Below, in pieces: positions 32,770 to 42,364 of a stretch of DNA of 64,000 nt. The DNA lies in contig CP054838.1 of the NCBI GenBank assembly GCA_028768545.1, positions 2,101,501 through 2,165,500 of the forward strand, read 5' to 3'. Each line of letters starts with the position of its first letter. The stretch's first letter is position 1. The translations under genes were made by a program, and so were the position numbers. This DNA comes from Desulfobacter sp. (GTDB lineage Bacteria > Desulfobacterota > Desulfobacteria > Desulfobacterales > Desulfobacteraceae). The notes below the pieces were generated by a model. It saw only the letters and a list, made by a program, of their open reading frames with translations, was not told the origin of the DNA and ran no database searches.

Positions 32770-34983
32770 TTAGCCTACAAGTGATTCCATGTCCAGGGCA
32801 GGATGGCCTTTTTCCTGGAGAAAGGGAAGGATCTCTTCTTCGGTCATACCCACGGTTTCATCGGCAATTTTATCCCAGAGATCAGGTACGCCCATCTCTG
32901 CGGCACGTTTGTCAATGCGTTCTTTGAGTTCGTCTTTGAGCATCTTGGGCATCCAGACCATTCTCAACAGTCCGCCGTCTCCCAGGATGAATTTACCCTG
33001 GGTGATGTTATGTTTTGAATGACCCACAAATCCCGGAGAAGATGCACCGCCGCCCATGACACCGGCAAGGGTGGTGAACTTCATACCGCAGGGGGTTTCT
33101 CCTGAATAATCACGGCCAACCGTCATGACACCGTTACACATGGGCAGCATGGCAGCAATACATTCGCAGCAGCCGCAGGTGGTCATGGGATCAACAACCA
33201 TGGAGTAAAAGTTATAATGGGTTACCGCGCCTCTGGATGCTTTGTATACAAAGTCATTGACGCCTTTCCACTGACCGAGTTTCGGATCAATGCATTCACC
33301 CTTTTCAATGGGCTGGTTGGGGCCAGTGGGATTGATTTCAAAGGCTGCCTTGCAGTCCATCCAGTTGTAAGCGCCGCAGAGTCCTGTTCTTTCAGGAGAT
33401 ACGGAACATACATGGGAGGGAGCAAAAGACTGGCACAGGGTGCAGGAGTAGAAGGTTTCCACATCCTCATCTGTCATGTTGTCCACACGGGCATCACGGG
33501 TCAGATAGTTTTCACGGGCCAGTTCAGTCATCTTGTCAACATCGTCGGTCTTGGTGTACAAGGTCACCTGAACCTTGTCGACAATTTTGGTGAAATCCTG
33601 ATGGAATTTGGCATGGAGAACCACACCGATATCTTTCAAGGTAAAGCCTTTTTCAATGGCAGCCTTGGAAATACGGACCCAGGAGATATCCCTTTGCCCT
33701 ATATGCATGATGCCCTGGATATAGTTGATCAGATGATGGATCTGACGTTCCATGATGGGCTCAAAGTCTTCCTGGAATTCACGGCCGGCAATTTCCACCT
33801 TGATCCCTAGTGGGAAGGTGTCGCCTTCTTTGATGTTCTCAAGATCCGGGCCTTCCACAACGACTTTGCCGTCTTCAATGTCATTCATGCCGGCCATTTT
33901 AACCAGCTCGGTGCACTGGGTTTTTCCGCCGCCGCACTGGGCATAAAGGTCGGCACCGCGAACACGCTCACCTTCGTATGCAGGACCGAATGCACAGGGA
34001 ATCTCGATGTCAGCCACCTGGACTTTCAGGCCGCGGACTTCAACTGATTTTTGTACCATGTCTTCATGGGCAACCGGGGCCACCACATGTTCGTAGGTAC
34101 AAATACCTGTGGGCAGGATTTCCGGGATGGGGGTATCTGCAATTGTGGGAAAGCCCCAGTTAACACAACCGGCGGCTGCAACGCCCCATTCAGTACCCAC
34201 ATCACCCAGGGCATTAACAAAGGCAAAAATTCTTTCCTTGTTGTACTTGAGGATGGTTTTGTAATCGCCGGGCTGAACACCGCCGAATGCCATGGCTGCC
34301 CTGTTGGCAAACCCAAGGGCAAATACGGCAGAGGAAATGTCCGGACCAAAGGGAACGATACGGGTGTTCCAACCGATCTGCATACCTGCATCCAGGCACT
34401 GCTGGATAATGGTTTTACCGTTATGATTGGCTGCGCAGAAGATGTACAGAGAACGTTTCTGGTAATCTTCAACAATCATTTTGGCAATGTCTTTATCCGG
34501 TGCTGCACCCACAATGGCTGCAAACCCGGGAGCGGAACCGTCAACAAATTCAACACCACGTTTTCTAAGAATTGTATCATCGGCAGCACCCACCCAGAGT
34601 TTACCGTTTTCAACATTCGGATCTTCCTGGGCAATATAAAAATCAGGATCGTTCAGGTAGCGAAGCGCCTCTTTGATTTCATAGGAGATAATACCTGCCA
34701 TACCGGCATCAAGCAATGGTCCCAGGTACGGAAGCCAGTTTTTCAGCTTGATATGGGGAGGAAGCAGGCCCCGGGCAAATTCCATGGGTTTTTTCAAGTC
34801 TTCCAGGGTTTCGCACTTTAAACCGGTCAGAGAGTAGATGACCGGCAGAAAGTAAGCAGTGTTGGGAAATCCGATTTTAGTGCTGGCATCATAGGTCTGG
34901 AGTGCTTTTTCAAGTTCACCTTCAACCTCTGCAACCACTTTGTAGCCACCCTGAATGGCAGCAAATGCGATTAATTTAGACAT
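32770..34983 (-). CDS. acsB: Acetyl-CoA synthase (CODH/ACS alpha subunit)
   Basis: A 737-residue enzyme that joins a methyl group, CO and CoA at the Ni-Ni-[4Fe-4S] A-cluster. The A-cluster ligands are seen: CTLCQSFAPSHVC with SPERTGLC (four [4Fe-4S] cysteines, from about residue 514) and the TCGCCEC stretch (the Cys-Gly-Cys that holds the distal nickel). The N-terminal domain that docks CODH is present (MSKLIAFAAIQGGYKVVAEV), making the bacterial-type full-length protein rather than the shorter archaeal CdhC. It sits between cooS and acsC. Confidence 0.96.
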   Translation of the reverse strand: MSKLIAFAAIQGGYKVVAEVEGELEKALQTYDASTKIGFPNTAYFLPVIYSLTGLKCETLEDLKKPMEFARGLLPPHIKLKNWLPYLGPLLDAGMAGIISYEIKEALRYLNDPDFYIAQEDPNVENGKLWVGAADDTILRKRGVEFVDGSAPGFAAIVGAAPDKDIAKMIVEDYQKRSLYIFCAANHNGKTIIQQCLDAGMQIGWNTRIVPFGPDISSAVFALGFANRAAMAFGGVQPGDYKTILKYNKERIFAFVNALGDVGTEWGVAAAGCVNWGFPTIADTPIPEILPTGICTYEHVVAPVAHEDMVQKSVEVRGLKVQVADIEIPCAFGPAYEGERVRGADLYAQCGGGKTQCTELVKMAGMNDIEDGKVVVEGPDLENIKEGDTFPLGIKVEIAGREFQEDFEPIMERQIHHLINYIQGIMHIGQRDISWVRISKAAIEKGFTLKDIGVVLHAKFHQDFTKIVDKVQVTLYTKTDDVDKMTELARENYLTRDARVDNMTDEDVETFYSCTLCQSFAPSHVCSVSPERTGLCGAYNWMDCKAAFEINPTGPNQPIEKGECIDPKLGQWKGVNDFVYKASRGAVTHYNFYSMVVDPMTTCGCCECIAAMLPMCNGVMTVGRDYSGETPCGMKFTTLAGVMGGGASSPGFVGHSKHNITQGKFILGDGGLLRMVWMPKMLKDELKERIDKRAAEMGVPDLWDKIADETVGMTEEEILPFLQEKGHPALDMESLVG

Positions 34984-35060
34984 ATTATCTTTCCTCCTTC
35001 GTTGAGGATATTAGTTATTATTCTTTTTAATCTCATGGAGTTATAATTATTTTATAATCC

Positions 35061-37088
35061 TTATGCTTCCAGGGCCTGACGGTCAGCCATGTCCATCATG
35101 ACTCTCTCTCTTGCCTTGTCGATACCAAGTTCTTTTCTCTTTTTATCGATATGGGCGATCATGAGCTGGGCATGTTTGACAGGATCGATTTCCAGATCCC
35201 ATTTGCCGCCGTAGATTTTTTCCATTTCTTTGGAAATATAGTCATGGAAAACAGGGGCGCCTGATGTGGGCAGGGTAACACCGAATACGGTGTAAACACC
35301 TGAGGCCACAAAATAATGGCCAATGGAGATGGCTTTTTCACTCATCCATTCCGGGGCAGATCCCGCAACCGGCAGGTCGCAGATGTCGCTGCCCAAACCA
35401 CCGGCCTTGACAACCTCAGTGGCTGCCAGCAGGATCCGGGAGTTGTCCACGCAGGAACCTAAGTGGAGCACCGGCGGGATACCAACGGTTTCACAGACTT
35501 CTGCAAGGCCAGGACCGCAGTGGACAGCGCCTGCTTCAGGTGTGAGCAGTCCTTCCATGGCACAGGCAATGGCGTTACAACCTGTGGTCAGAACAATCAC
35601 ATCGTTTTTGATCAGTTCTTTGACCACCCGGATGTGACCGTCATTGTGTTTGGTTCTGGCATTGTTACAGCCGACAACCCCTGCGATACCGCGGATACGG
35701 CCGTTGATGATATTGTCGTTCAGGGTGTAGTAGGTGCCTCTGAAGGTGCCGCCCAGATGGTATTGGATGGATTCCACGCCAAAACCTGCAATCTGATTGG
35801 CTTTATAGGGCGGGATCATGACTTCAGAGCCGCGGTTGGCAAAGTTGTCAATGGCCATTTTAACGATGCGTTTGGCATCATCCAGTGCATGGTGTTCGTC
35901 AAATTCAATGTGAATGACGTTGTCCTGTTCCATTTTTGCAATGGGGTGGGTGGTGATCAGTTTGGTATGGAAGCACTTGGCCACATTGGCCAGGTTCTGC
36001 ATGATACACTGGATATCCACGACCATGGCGTCGCAGGCGCCGGTGATAATGGCCATTTCCTGCTGGAGGAAGGTGGCTGCCGTGGGGATGCCGTGGCGCT
36101 GGAGGATTTCATTGGCTGTACAGCAGATGCCGCCCAGCTGAATGCCCTTGGCTCCTTTTTCCTTGGCATAGTCGATCATTTCCTGGGACTGGGCTACGGC
36201 TACGATGATTTCAGAGAGTACAGGTTCATGGCCGTGAACGATGAGGTTGACATGGTCTTCTTTCATGATCCCTAGGTTGGCTTCGGACTGAACCGGGTAG
36301 GGAGTGCCGAAAAGTACGTCCTGGAGGTCGGTGGCCAGCATGGATCCGCCCCAGCCGTCACCAATGGCGGCACGGGTGCCCTGTTTCATCAGGTTTTTAT
36401 AGTCCTGGTCAACACCCATGTGGGTTCTGTGCATGATTTCAACGATTTCACGGTCAATGTTTCTCGGAACAACCCCTTGTTTTTTCCATTTTTCATACAG
36501 GGGTGCGGGAGCACGTTTTGCGTAGAGCACTTCTCCTTCGGGTTTGCCCCATTCCTGGATGGCCACTTCAGCCACTTCCAGAGCGATTTCATCAATCTCT
36601 CTGTCTTTGACTTCCCCGTCTACTTCCACAGTCACATCAACGCCCAAATGGGGAGCGATGGAGAGCAGTTTCTGGGTGTCTTTTATCTGGTAGGCATCTG
36701 TTTCTTTTCTTGCCGCGGACAAAAATACTTCTGCCACACACCGGCCATGATCAGAATGGGCAGATGCGCCGCCGGCGATCATGCGGATAAAGTTTCTGGC
36801 GGCAATGGTATTTGCCGTGGCACCGCAAAGGCCTTTTCTATTATCTTCGCCTTCAATTCCGCCCTTGGGAAGGGGGAGGCGACAGGGTCCCATTGAGCAA
36901 TTTTTACAGCAGATTCCCTGGATACCGATGTTACAGGGTTTCATGTTGGCGGCCCGGTCAAAAACCGTATCAATGCCCAATTCCTGGGCACGGGCCTGGA
37001 GTTCCTGGGTTCCCAGATCAATGGAAACTTCTTTTGGATCTGCCAGTTTTGGCGCTTTCACTTTTTTTTCTTTCTTAATTTCTGCCAT
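35061..37088 (-). CDS. cooS: Anaerobic carbon-monoxide dehydrogenase catalytic subunit
   Basis: A 675-residue Ni-Fe CODH (AcsA/CooS). The N-terminal cluster motifs appear as CNIGIQGICCKNCSMGPC followed by GLCGAT (B- and D-cluster ligands). C-cluster region segments include ITGACDAMVVDIQC, VVGCNNARTKHNDGH, VLTTGCNAIAC and HLGSCVDNSRI. It reduces CO2 to CO or oxidises CO, passing CO to AcsB through an internal tunnel. Located directly upstream of acsB. Gene symbol acsA is equally valid in this context. Confidence 0.96.
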   Translation of the reverse strand: MAEIKKEKKVKAPKLADPKEVSIDLGTQELQARAQELGIDTVFDRAANMKPCNIGIQGICCKNCSMGPCRLPLPKGGIEGEDNRKGLCGATANTIAARNFIRMIAGGASAHSDHGRCVAEVFLSAARKETDAYQIKDTQKLLSIAPHLGVDVTVEVDGEVKDREIDEIALEVAEVAIQEWGKPEGEVLYAKRAPAPLYEKWKKQGVVPRNIDREIVEIMHRTHMGVDQDYKNLMKQGTRAAIGDGWGGSMLATDLQDVLFGTPYPVQSEANLGIMKEDHVNLIVHGHEPVLSEIIVAVAQSQEMIDYAKEKGAKGIQLGGICCTANEILQRHGIPTAATFLQQEMAIITGACDAMVVDIQCIMQNLANVAKCFHTKLITTHPIAKMEQDNVIHIEFDEHHALDDAKRIVKMAIDNFANRGSEVMIPPYKANQIAGFGVESIQYHLGGTFRGTYYTLNDNIINGRIRGIAGVVGCNNARTKHNDGHIRVVKELIKNDVIVLTTGCNAIACAMEGLLTPEAGAVHCGPGLAEVCETVGIPPVLHLGSCVDNSRILLAATEVVKAGGLGSDICDLPVAGSAPEWMSEKAISIGHYFVASGVYTVFGVTLPTSGAPVFHDYISKEMEKIYGGKWDLEIDPVKHAQLMIAHIDKKRKELGIDKARERVMMDMADRQALEA

Positions 37089-37163
37089 CAGAGGTTCCTC
37101 CTCTTAATTGTCGTATGATAAGTCGATGAATTCATCTAAATACATTTTGCAACATTGTACTGA

Positions 37164-38666
37164 TTATCGTTTATGGGTTCTATCCAGGGATTCTAGAATT
37201 TTTTCAAGCTCTGTCTTCTGGAGTTTAGCCGCGGTCTTGGGCACTTTTGTTTTGGGCCCGCCCGCTCTGCTGGCAGCCTGGGCTTCTTTTTCAGCGGCCC
37301 GTTTTTCACGGATGGCATCTTCTTCTGCCTGGCGTGAGGCGGCAGTGTCCTTTTCAGCCTGTTTTTCAGCTTCGATCTTGGCCTGGGCATCTGCTTCGGC
37401 CTTGGCTTGGGCATCTGCTTTGGTTTTGGCTTCTGCCTCAGCCTTTGCTTTGGCTTCTGCTTCGGGATCTACTGCAGGCGCAGCCGCTTCTTTCTTGGGC
37501 TCTGCTTTTGCCGGGGCCGCTACTTTTTTGGGCTCTTCTTTTGCAGGAGCTGCTTTTTTTGCAGGAGCTGCTTCTTTTGCAGGTGCCGGAGCCGCCTTTT
37601 TGGCTGGCGCGCCTTTCTTTTCTTCTTCCATGGTCAGATCGGGCGCAGGGGCCATTGCTGCAAAGTCAATGTCCACATCATCGAGCCGTTTGGTGGCCGG
37701 TGCCACATCCATGGCAGATCCGCCGTCTGAAATCAGGTCAATAAAGGCCTTGGTCAATTTGATAGATTCTGGATGACGCATGACCATGATGCTGGAACCG
37801 GACATGAGGTAGGATACCGCACCCACAGCTTCCATTAGGATGGCCCGCTTTTCAGGATCACCCAGTTCAGGGGCCTCTTCAACCGTCTGTTTGGCTTCCT
37901 TGCATTTCCAGACTTCATTTCCCAGGTTGTTGATCATGGGGTTCTGAAGTTTGTCATCTCCCTGGGTCATGGCAGCCTGGGACAGACGTTCCATAACTGA
38001 ATAGGAGTACTCAAGGCCGTAGCCAAGTCCACCTGTGGTGGGATCAACAATAACCTTGTCCAGGGAAACCCCTAGGTTTTCCAAGAGAATGTTAACCTGT
38101 TTGGCCAGGTTGACATCAATGGGGGAGGAAGAGATGATGGTATGGCCGTAGCCCATGCAGGCTGCGCCGATTCCTTTGTGATTTTTTTCTTCCACAGGGC
38201 CCAGAATCAGATTTCCGCCTTCGCAGACTTCGGCAATTTTTTTGAGCACCTCTTCATCTTTTGCAGGCACGGCACAGCCCCAGGCAATCAGGGGAACGCT
38301 GACAGCCTCTAATACCTTCTTTACAGTGGCGGCGGTGTCATCTGGACTCGCATTCTTGTCGTTGGGATCAATGCTTTTGAGCTGGAGAACGATGGCCTGA
38401 GCCCCGTATTCGTCCACGCATTTTTTAGCCCATGCCGCAGGATCAGCGACCACATCCTTAAAAGGAGCAAGGGCTGCTTCCGGCCAGTCTTCAGGTGCCA
38501 TATCCCAAATTTCCATGGCAATCACGGGTTTGTTGGGCATTTCTCCTTCAAACTGGTAAAAAGGATAACTTGTTTGTCCGCCGACGGTAATTGCGGTGTC
38601 GCCTTTGCCAATGGTAACACCTTTGATACTGCCGGCATAAGTTTCTTTGGTTATTTCAAATCCCAC
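37164..38666 (-). CDS. acsD: Corrinoid/iron-sulfur protein small subunit with long Ala/Lys/Glu-rich tail
   Basis: A 500-residue protein. The first 345 residues are the AcsD TIM barrel (MGFEITKETYAGSIKGV, KPVIAMEIWDM, VDPTTGGLGYGLEYSYSVME), the scaffold subunit that pairs with AcsC. The remaining roughly 155 residues are low complexity: repeats of PAKKAAPA and AKAEAEAKTKAD, then an acidic-basic helix-forming stretch and a basic end (KTELEKILESLDRTHKR). The tail is in the same frame, with no interruption, and looks like a linker plus coiled coil. The family is normally about 310-330 residues. First gene of the leftward operon. Confidence 0.92.
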   Translation of the reverse strand: MGFEITKETYAGSIKGVTIGKGDTAITVGGQTSYPFYQFEGEMPNKPVIAMEIWDMAPEDWPEAALAPFKDVVADPAAWAKKCVDEYGAQAIVLQLKSIDPNDKNASPDDTAATVKKVLEAVSVPLIAWGCAVPAKDEEVLKKIAEVCEGGNLILGPVEEKNHKGIGAACMGYGHTIISSSPIDVNLAKQVNILLENLGVSLDKVIVDPTTGGLGYGLEYSYSVMERLSQAAMTQGDDKLQNPMINNLGNEVWKCKEAKQTVEEAPELGDPEKRAILMEAVGAVSYLMSGSSIMVMRHPESIKLTKAFIDLISDGGSAMDVAPATKRLDDVDIDFAAMAPAPDLTMEEEKKGAPAKKAAPAPAKEAAPAKKAAPAKEEPKKVAAPAKAEPKKEAAAPAVDPEAEAKAKAEAEAKTKADAQAKAEADAQAKIEAEKQAEKDTAASRQAEEDAIREKRAAEKEAQAASRAGGPKTKVPKTAAKLQKTELEKILESLDRTHKR

Positions 38667-39327
38667 TTTTACCTCCTAAAATTTTAAAGATAGTTATGAG
38701 TTGGGGGGGGTTAGAATTAAAAAGACATGATGCTACCGAAAAAAAGAAAATAAATAAGGAACGGATTGAATCAAACGGGTTTACCCTGATTTTGACGTTC
38801 CTTACCATATAATTACCCTTGTTCAGGTTAATAAATCGATAACAGACTATGACTTATAATTTGTAAGGTTTTTTGTCAATAGATGAGTTGATTTATTGAC
38901 GTGATGGTTTAAAACCTTTATCTGCAAAGGTTTCAACTACTTCCGGATGATGGAATAAAAGCAAGTGTTCAATGAATCTAATTTAGTTTTTAAACTAAAA
39001 ATCGCAGTGGCGAAATTCATTTATTTTTTTTATTTTGGCATAATCTCTAATTGGTTTTTTCGGTCTGGGCAGCGTTTGAATGAATGAATTTAAGGAGGGC
39101 GGGAAAAGCCGCGGATCTTTTTTGAAAGGAATGTTCAAGGGTCTCAATGGGATATGAAAAAGATGGTCTGGTAATTCATACAAAGGGTTGATTTTTTTAT
39201 TTTATTTATATAGTTAGGATATTCAGTTAGACAATTTTTGGATTCAAACAACGTAATACTTGGTTTCTATTACTTTTTATCATTGGCCTACATAAATAGG
39301 GCCACCAAATCTTTAAAGGAGTAAGCC
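38667..39327. promoter_or_regulatory. Divergent promoter region between acsD and fhs
   Basis: A 661-base A/T-rich region without a supported gene. A minus-strand promoter candidate for acsD is TTGACA at 38879-38874 with TAAGTC 17 bases on. A palindrome TTTAGTTT-TT-AAACTAAA lies at 38982-38999, resembling the one overlapping the hdr-mvh-fdh promoter. A G-run (38703-38710) lies close to the acsD start. Ribosome site AAAGGAG for fhs is at 39314-39320. The length fits shared control of both halves of the Wood-Ljungdahl pathway. Confidence 0.45.
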
Positions 39328-41103
39328 ATGGCATTAGATCCAACCAAACACCTAGACTGGGAAATTGCAGAAGACGCAGAAAAAACAATGCTCACCATTT
39401 ATGAAATCGGTGAAAAACTGGGACTGACCAAGGAAGAGTTACTTCCCCAGGGTCATTACATTGCAAAGATCGATTTCAGGGCCGTTCTCAAGCGGCTTAA
39501 AGACAAACCCGATGGGAAATACATTGATGTTACCGCCATTTCACCCACACCCCTGGGCGAAGGTAAATCCACCTCTAGTATGGGGCTTGTTCAGGGCCTG
39601 GGTAAAATAGGCAAAAATGTGTGTGCTGCCATTCGTCAGCCTTCCGGCGGACCGACCATGAATATCAAAGGATCTGCTGCAGGCGGCGGTCTTGCCCAGT
39701 GCATTCCTTTGACACCTTTTTCTTTAGGGTTTACCGGCGATATCAATGCCATTATGAATGCCCACAACCTGGCCATGGTGGCCTTGACCTCCCGTCTTCA
39801 GCATGAACGTAACTATACTGACGAACAGCTTGAACGCCTTTCCGGCATGAAAAGAATTGATATTGATCCCACAAAGGTTGAAATGGGATGGATCATGGAT
39901 TTTTGCTGCCAGGCGCTTCGTAACATTATCATCGGTATTGACGGTGTTAACGGCAAGGCTGACGGCTTTATGATGAAATCAAAATTCGGTATTGCCGTAT
40001 CTTCAGAAGTGATGGCCATTCTGGCCATTGCAAATGATTTAAAAGATATGCGTGAAAGAATGGGCAAGATTGTTGTGGCCTATACCAAAAAAGGACTGCC
40101 TGTGACCACTGAAGATCTTCAGGTGGCCGGTGCCATGACCGCATGGATGGTGGATGCCCTTAATCCTTCTTTGATGCAGACCCTTGAAGGCCAGCCCGTT
40201 ATTGTTCATGCAGGCCCCTTTGCCAATATCGCCATTGGTCAGTCTTCTGTTATTGCGGATAAGGTGGGTCTGAAACTGGCCGACTACCATGTCACGGAAT
40301 CCGGGTTTGGTGCGGATATCGGTTTTGAAAAATTTTGGAACCTCAAATGTCGTTATTCAGGTCTGAAACCAGACTGCGCCGTTGTCGTTGCCACCATCCG
40401 TGCCCTTAAATGCCATGGCGGCGCTCCGGTACCTGTTCCTGGTAAACCCATGCCCGAAGAGTACAGCACGGAAAATGTTGAGTGGGTTGGGAAAGGATGT
40501 GCCAACCTTATTCACCATATTAAAAATGTTAGAAAAGCCGGTATTGCTCCTGTGGTCTGCATCAATGCATTCTATACAGATACCGATGCTGAAATTGCCA
40601 AGGTTCGTGAACTTTGCGAAGCCGAAGGTGCAAGGGTTGCCCTGTCCCGTCACTGGGAACATGGTGGTGACGGCGCCATTGAATTTGCAGAAACCGTTGT
40701 GGAAGCCTGCGAAGATAAATCAGAATTTAAGTTCCTCTATGAACTTGATCTGCCGGTTAAAGAGAGAATCGAACTGGTGGCCAAAGAAGTTTATGGCGCT
40801 GACGGTGTTGACTACTCTGCTGATGCTGAGGTTGCTCTCAAGAGAATCCAGGCCGATCCTGTGCTTTCAGGTCTGGGTCTGTGCATGGTTAAAACCCATC
40901 TGTCCCTGTCTGACAATCCTGCCCTTAAAGGGGTTCCCACAGGCTGGAGACTGACCATCCGCGAAGTCCTCACCTACGGCGGTGCAGGCTTTATCGTTCC
41001 GGTTGCAGGCGCCATTTCTCTGATGCCGGGTACAGGTTCCAACCCTGCGTTTAAACGGGTTGATGTGGATGTTGAAACCGGCAAGGTTCAGGGCGTATTC
41101 TAG
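39328..41103 (+). CDS. fhs: Formate-tetrahydrofolate ligase
   Basis: A 591-residue ligase making 10-formyl-THF from formate, THF and ATP. The nucleotide loop is [18 protein letters not shown] (near residue 74), followed by [22 protein letters not shown] and the [14 protein letters not shown] stretch; [15 protein letters not shown] and [11 protein letters not shown] are later signatures. Length is usual (about 560-590). Divergent from the acs operon and upstream of folD, it provides the methyl-branch entry of the Wood-Ljungdahl pathway. Confidence 0.96.
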   Translation: MALDPTKHLDWEIAEDAEKTMLTIYEIGEKLGLTKEELLPQGHYIAKIDFRAVLKRLKDKPDGKYIDVTAISPTPLGEGKSTSSMGLVQGLGKIGKNVCAAIRQPSGGPTMNIKGSAAGGGLAQCIPLTPFSLGFTGDINAIMNAHNLAMVALTSRLQHERNYTDEQLERLSGMKRIDIDPTKVEMGWIMDFCCQALRNIIIGIDGVNGKADGFMMKSKFGIAVSSEVMAILAIANDLKDMRERMGKIVVAYTKKGLPVTTEDLQVAGAMTAWMVDALNPSLMQTLEGQPVIVHAGPFANIAIGQSSVIADKVGLKLADYHVTESGFGADIGFEKFWNLKCRYSGLKPDCAVVVATIRALKCHGGAPVPVPGKPMPEEYSTENVEWVGKGCANLIHHIKNVRKAGIAPVVCINAFYTDTDAEIAKVRELCEAEGARVALSRHWEHGGDGAIEFAETVVEACEDKSEFKFLYELDLPVKERIELVAKEVYGADGVDYSADAEVALKRIQADPVLSGLGLCMVKTHLSLSDNPALKGVPTGWRLTIREVLTYGGAGFIVPVAGAISLMPGTGSNPAFKRVDVDVETGKVQGVF

Positions 41104-41122
41104 GCCTGATTTATACACAAGG

Positions 41123-41156
41123 CAAATCGGTTTGTTCCTTTTGGCAAACCGATTTG
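41123..41156 (+). terminator. Hairpin between fhs and folD
   Basis: Perfect 12-bp stem CAAATCGGTTTG/CAAACCGATTTG with a 10-base loop; only a short T-rich tail follows. Likely partial terminator, separating fhs and folD expression levels. Confidence 0.6.
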
Positions 41157-41215
41157 TTGTGTTCTGATCAAAAGCCCTGGACTTGTCTGTCAGGGCTTCA
41201 ATCACGGAGGTTATT

Positions 41216-42109
41216 ATGACTGCTGAAATTATTAGCGGAACAGAAATAAGAAAGGCGATCCTCGCAGAGGTCAAAGAAGAAGTCGAGCAGATTAAGGCAG
41301 AAACAGGGAAAGTCCCGGGACTGGTTACCATCCTTGTGGGCTCAAGCCCTGCATCCATATCTTATGTTACCTTGAAAGTTAAAACTGCCATCAGCTTAGG
41401 GTTCCATGAGATTCAGGATGACCAGCCCGAAGATATTTCCGAGGCAGACCTGCTGGCGCTGATCGACAAGTACAACACAGATCCGGATATCCATGGTATC
41501 CTGGTTCAGCTGCCGCTGCCCAAGCACATTGATGATAAAAAAGTGCTCAACGCCATTAATCCGGACAAGGACGTGGATGCCTTCCATCCGGTGAATGTGG
41601 GCCGTTTGATGATCGGCGGTGAAGAGGCTATTTTTCATCCCTGCACCCCGGCCGGTATTCAGGAAATGATCGTTCGCTCCGGCACTGAAACATCTGGTGC
41701 GGAAGTGGTTGTTGTGGGCCGTTCCAATATTGTGGGTAAACCCATTGCCATGATGATGGCCCAGAAGGGTGTGGGTGCCAATGCCACCGTAACAATCGTT
41801 CATACCCGGACCAAAGACCTGGCTGCCCATTGCAAGAGAGCCGATGTTCTTATTGTGGCTGCCGGCGTGCCGGATCTTGTAAAACCCGAATGGATCAAAC
41901 CCGGTTCCACAGTGATTGATGTGGGTGTGAATCGTGTGGGCATGAACGAAAAGACCGGCAAGGCCATACTCAAGGGTGATGTGGATTTTGATGCGGCCAA
42001 GGAAATTGCGGGGAAGATTACCCCGGTTCCCGGCGGTGTAGGCCCCATGACCATTGCCATGCTCATGAAAAATACCTTGAAATCTGCCAAGTATGCCTGG
42101 GGTAAATAA
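41216..42109 (+). CDS. folD: Bifunctional methylene-THF dehydrogenase/methenyl-THF cyclohydrolase
   Basis: A 297-residue enzyme. Start ATG 41216 is set by GGAGG five bases upstream; the frame is open 11 codons further. The catalytic Y-x3-K is in PASISYVTLKVKTA; PLPKHIDDKKVLNAI and VVVGRSNIVGKPIAMMM (NAD(P)-binding), HTRTKDL and TPVPGGVGPMTIAMLM complete the family pattern. It converts formyl-derived methenyl-THF to methylene-THF in the methyl branch. It lies 112 bases after fhs. Confidence 0.95.
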   Translation: MTAEIISGTEIRKAILAEVKEEVEQIKAETGKVPGLVTILVGSSPASISYVTLKVKTAISLGFHEIQDDQPEDISEADLLALIDKYNTDPDIHGILVQLPLPKHIDDKKVLNAINPDKDVDAFHPVNVGRLMIGGEEAIFHPCTPAGIQEMIVRSGTETSGAEVVVVGRSNIVGKPIAMMMAQKGVGANATVTIVHTRTKDLAAHCKRADVLIVAAGVPDLVKPEWIKPGSTVIDVGVNRVGMNEKTGKAILKGDVDFDAAKEIAGKITPVPGGVGPMTIAMLMKNTLKSAKYAWGK

Positions 42110-42166
42110 TAAAATTTACAATTCCTTCTGATCCCGGGCATATTCGGGGTTAGGTGTCAACTTGAC

Positions 42167-42201
42167 CGCCGGTGTGATTCCTTCATGCCGGCGATTTTTT
42201 T
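42167..42201 (+). terminator. Intrinsic terminator after folD
   Basis: Stem CGCCGG/CCGGCG, extended by four further pairs including G-U, with a 7-base run of T at 42195-42201. Confidence 0.75.
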
Positions 42202-42364
42202 ATTTGGTTTGTTTTTTTGACTCATCTCTTTACTTAGCCCATGAAAAGCCCTATTTTATATGCATTATTCATAAGATTCTTATCTGCATTTTCAATCGGC
42301 GGGCCGGGGTCTTGCGCTAAATATAAATGATACAATTTCTTTTCCCACGAAAGGAAGATAGACA

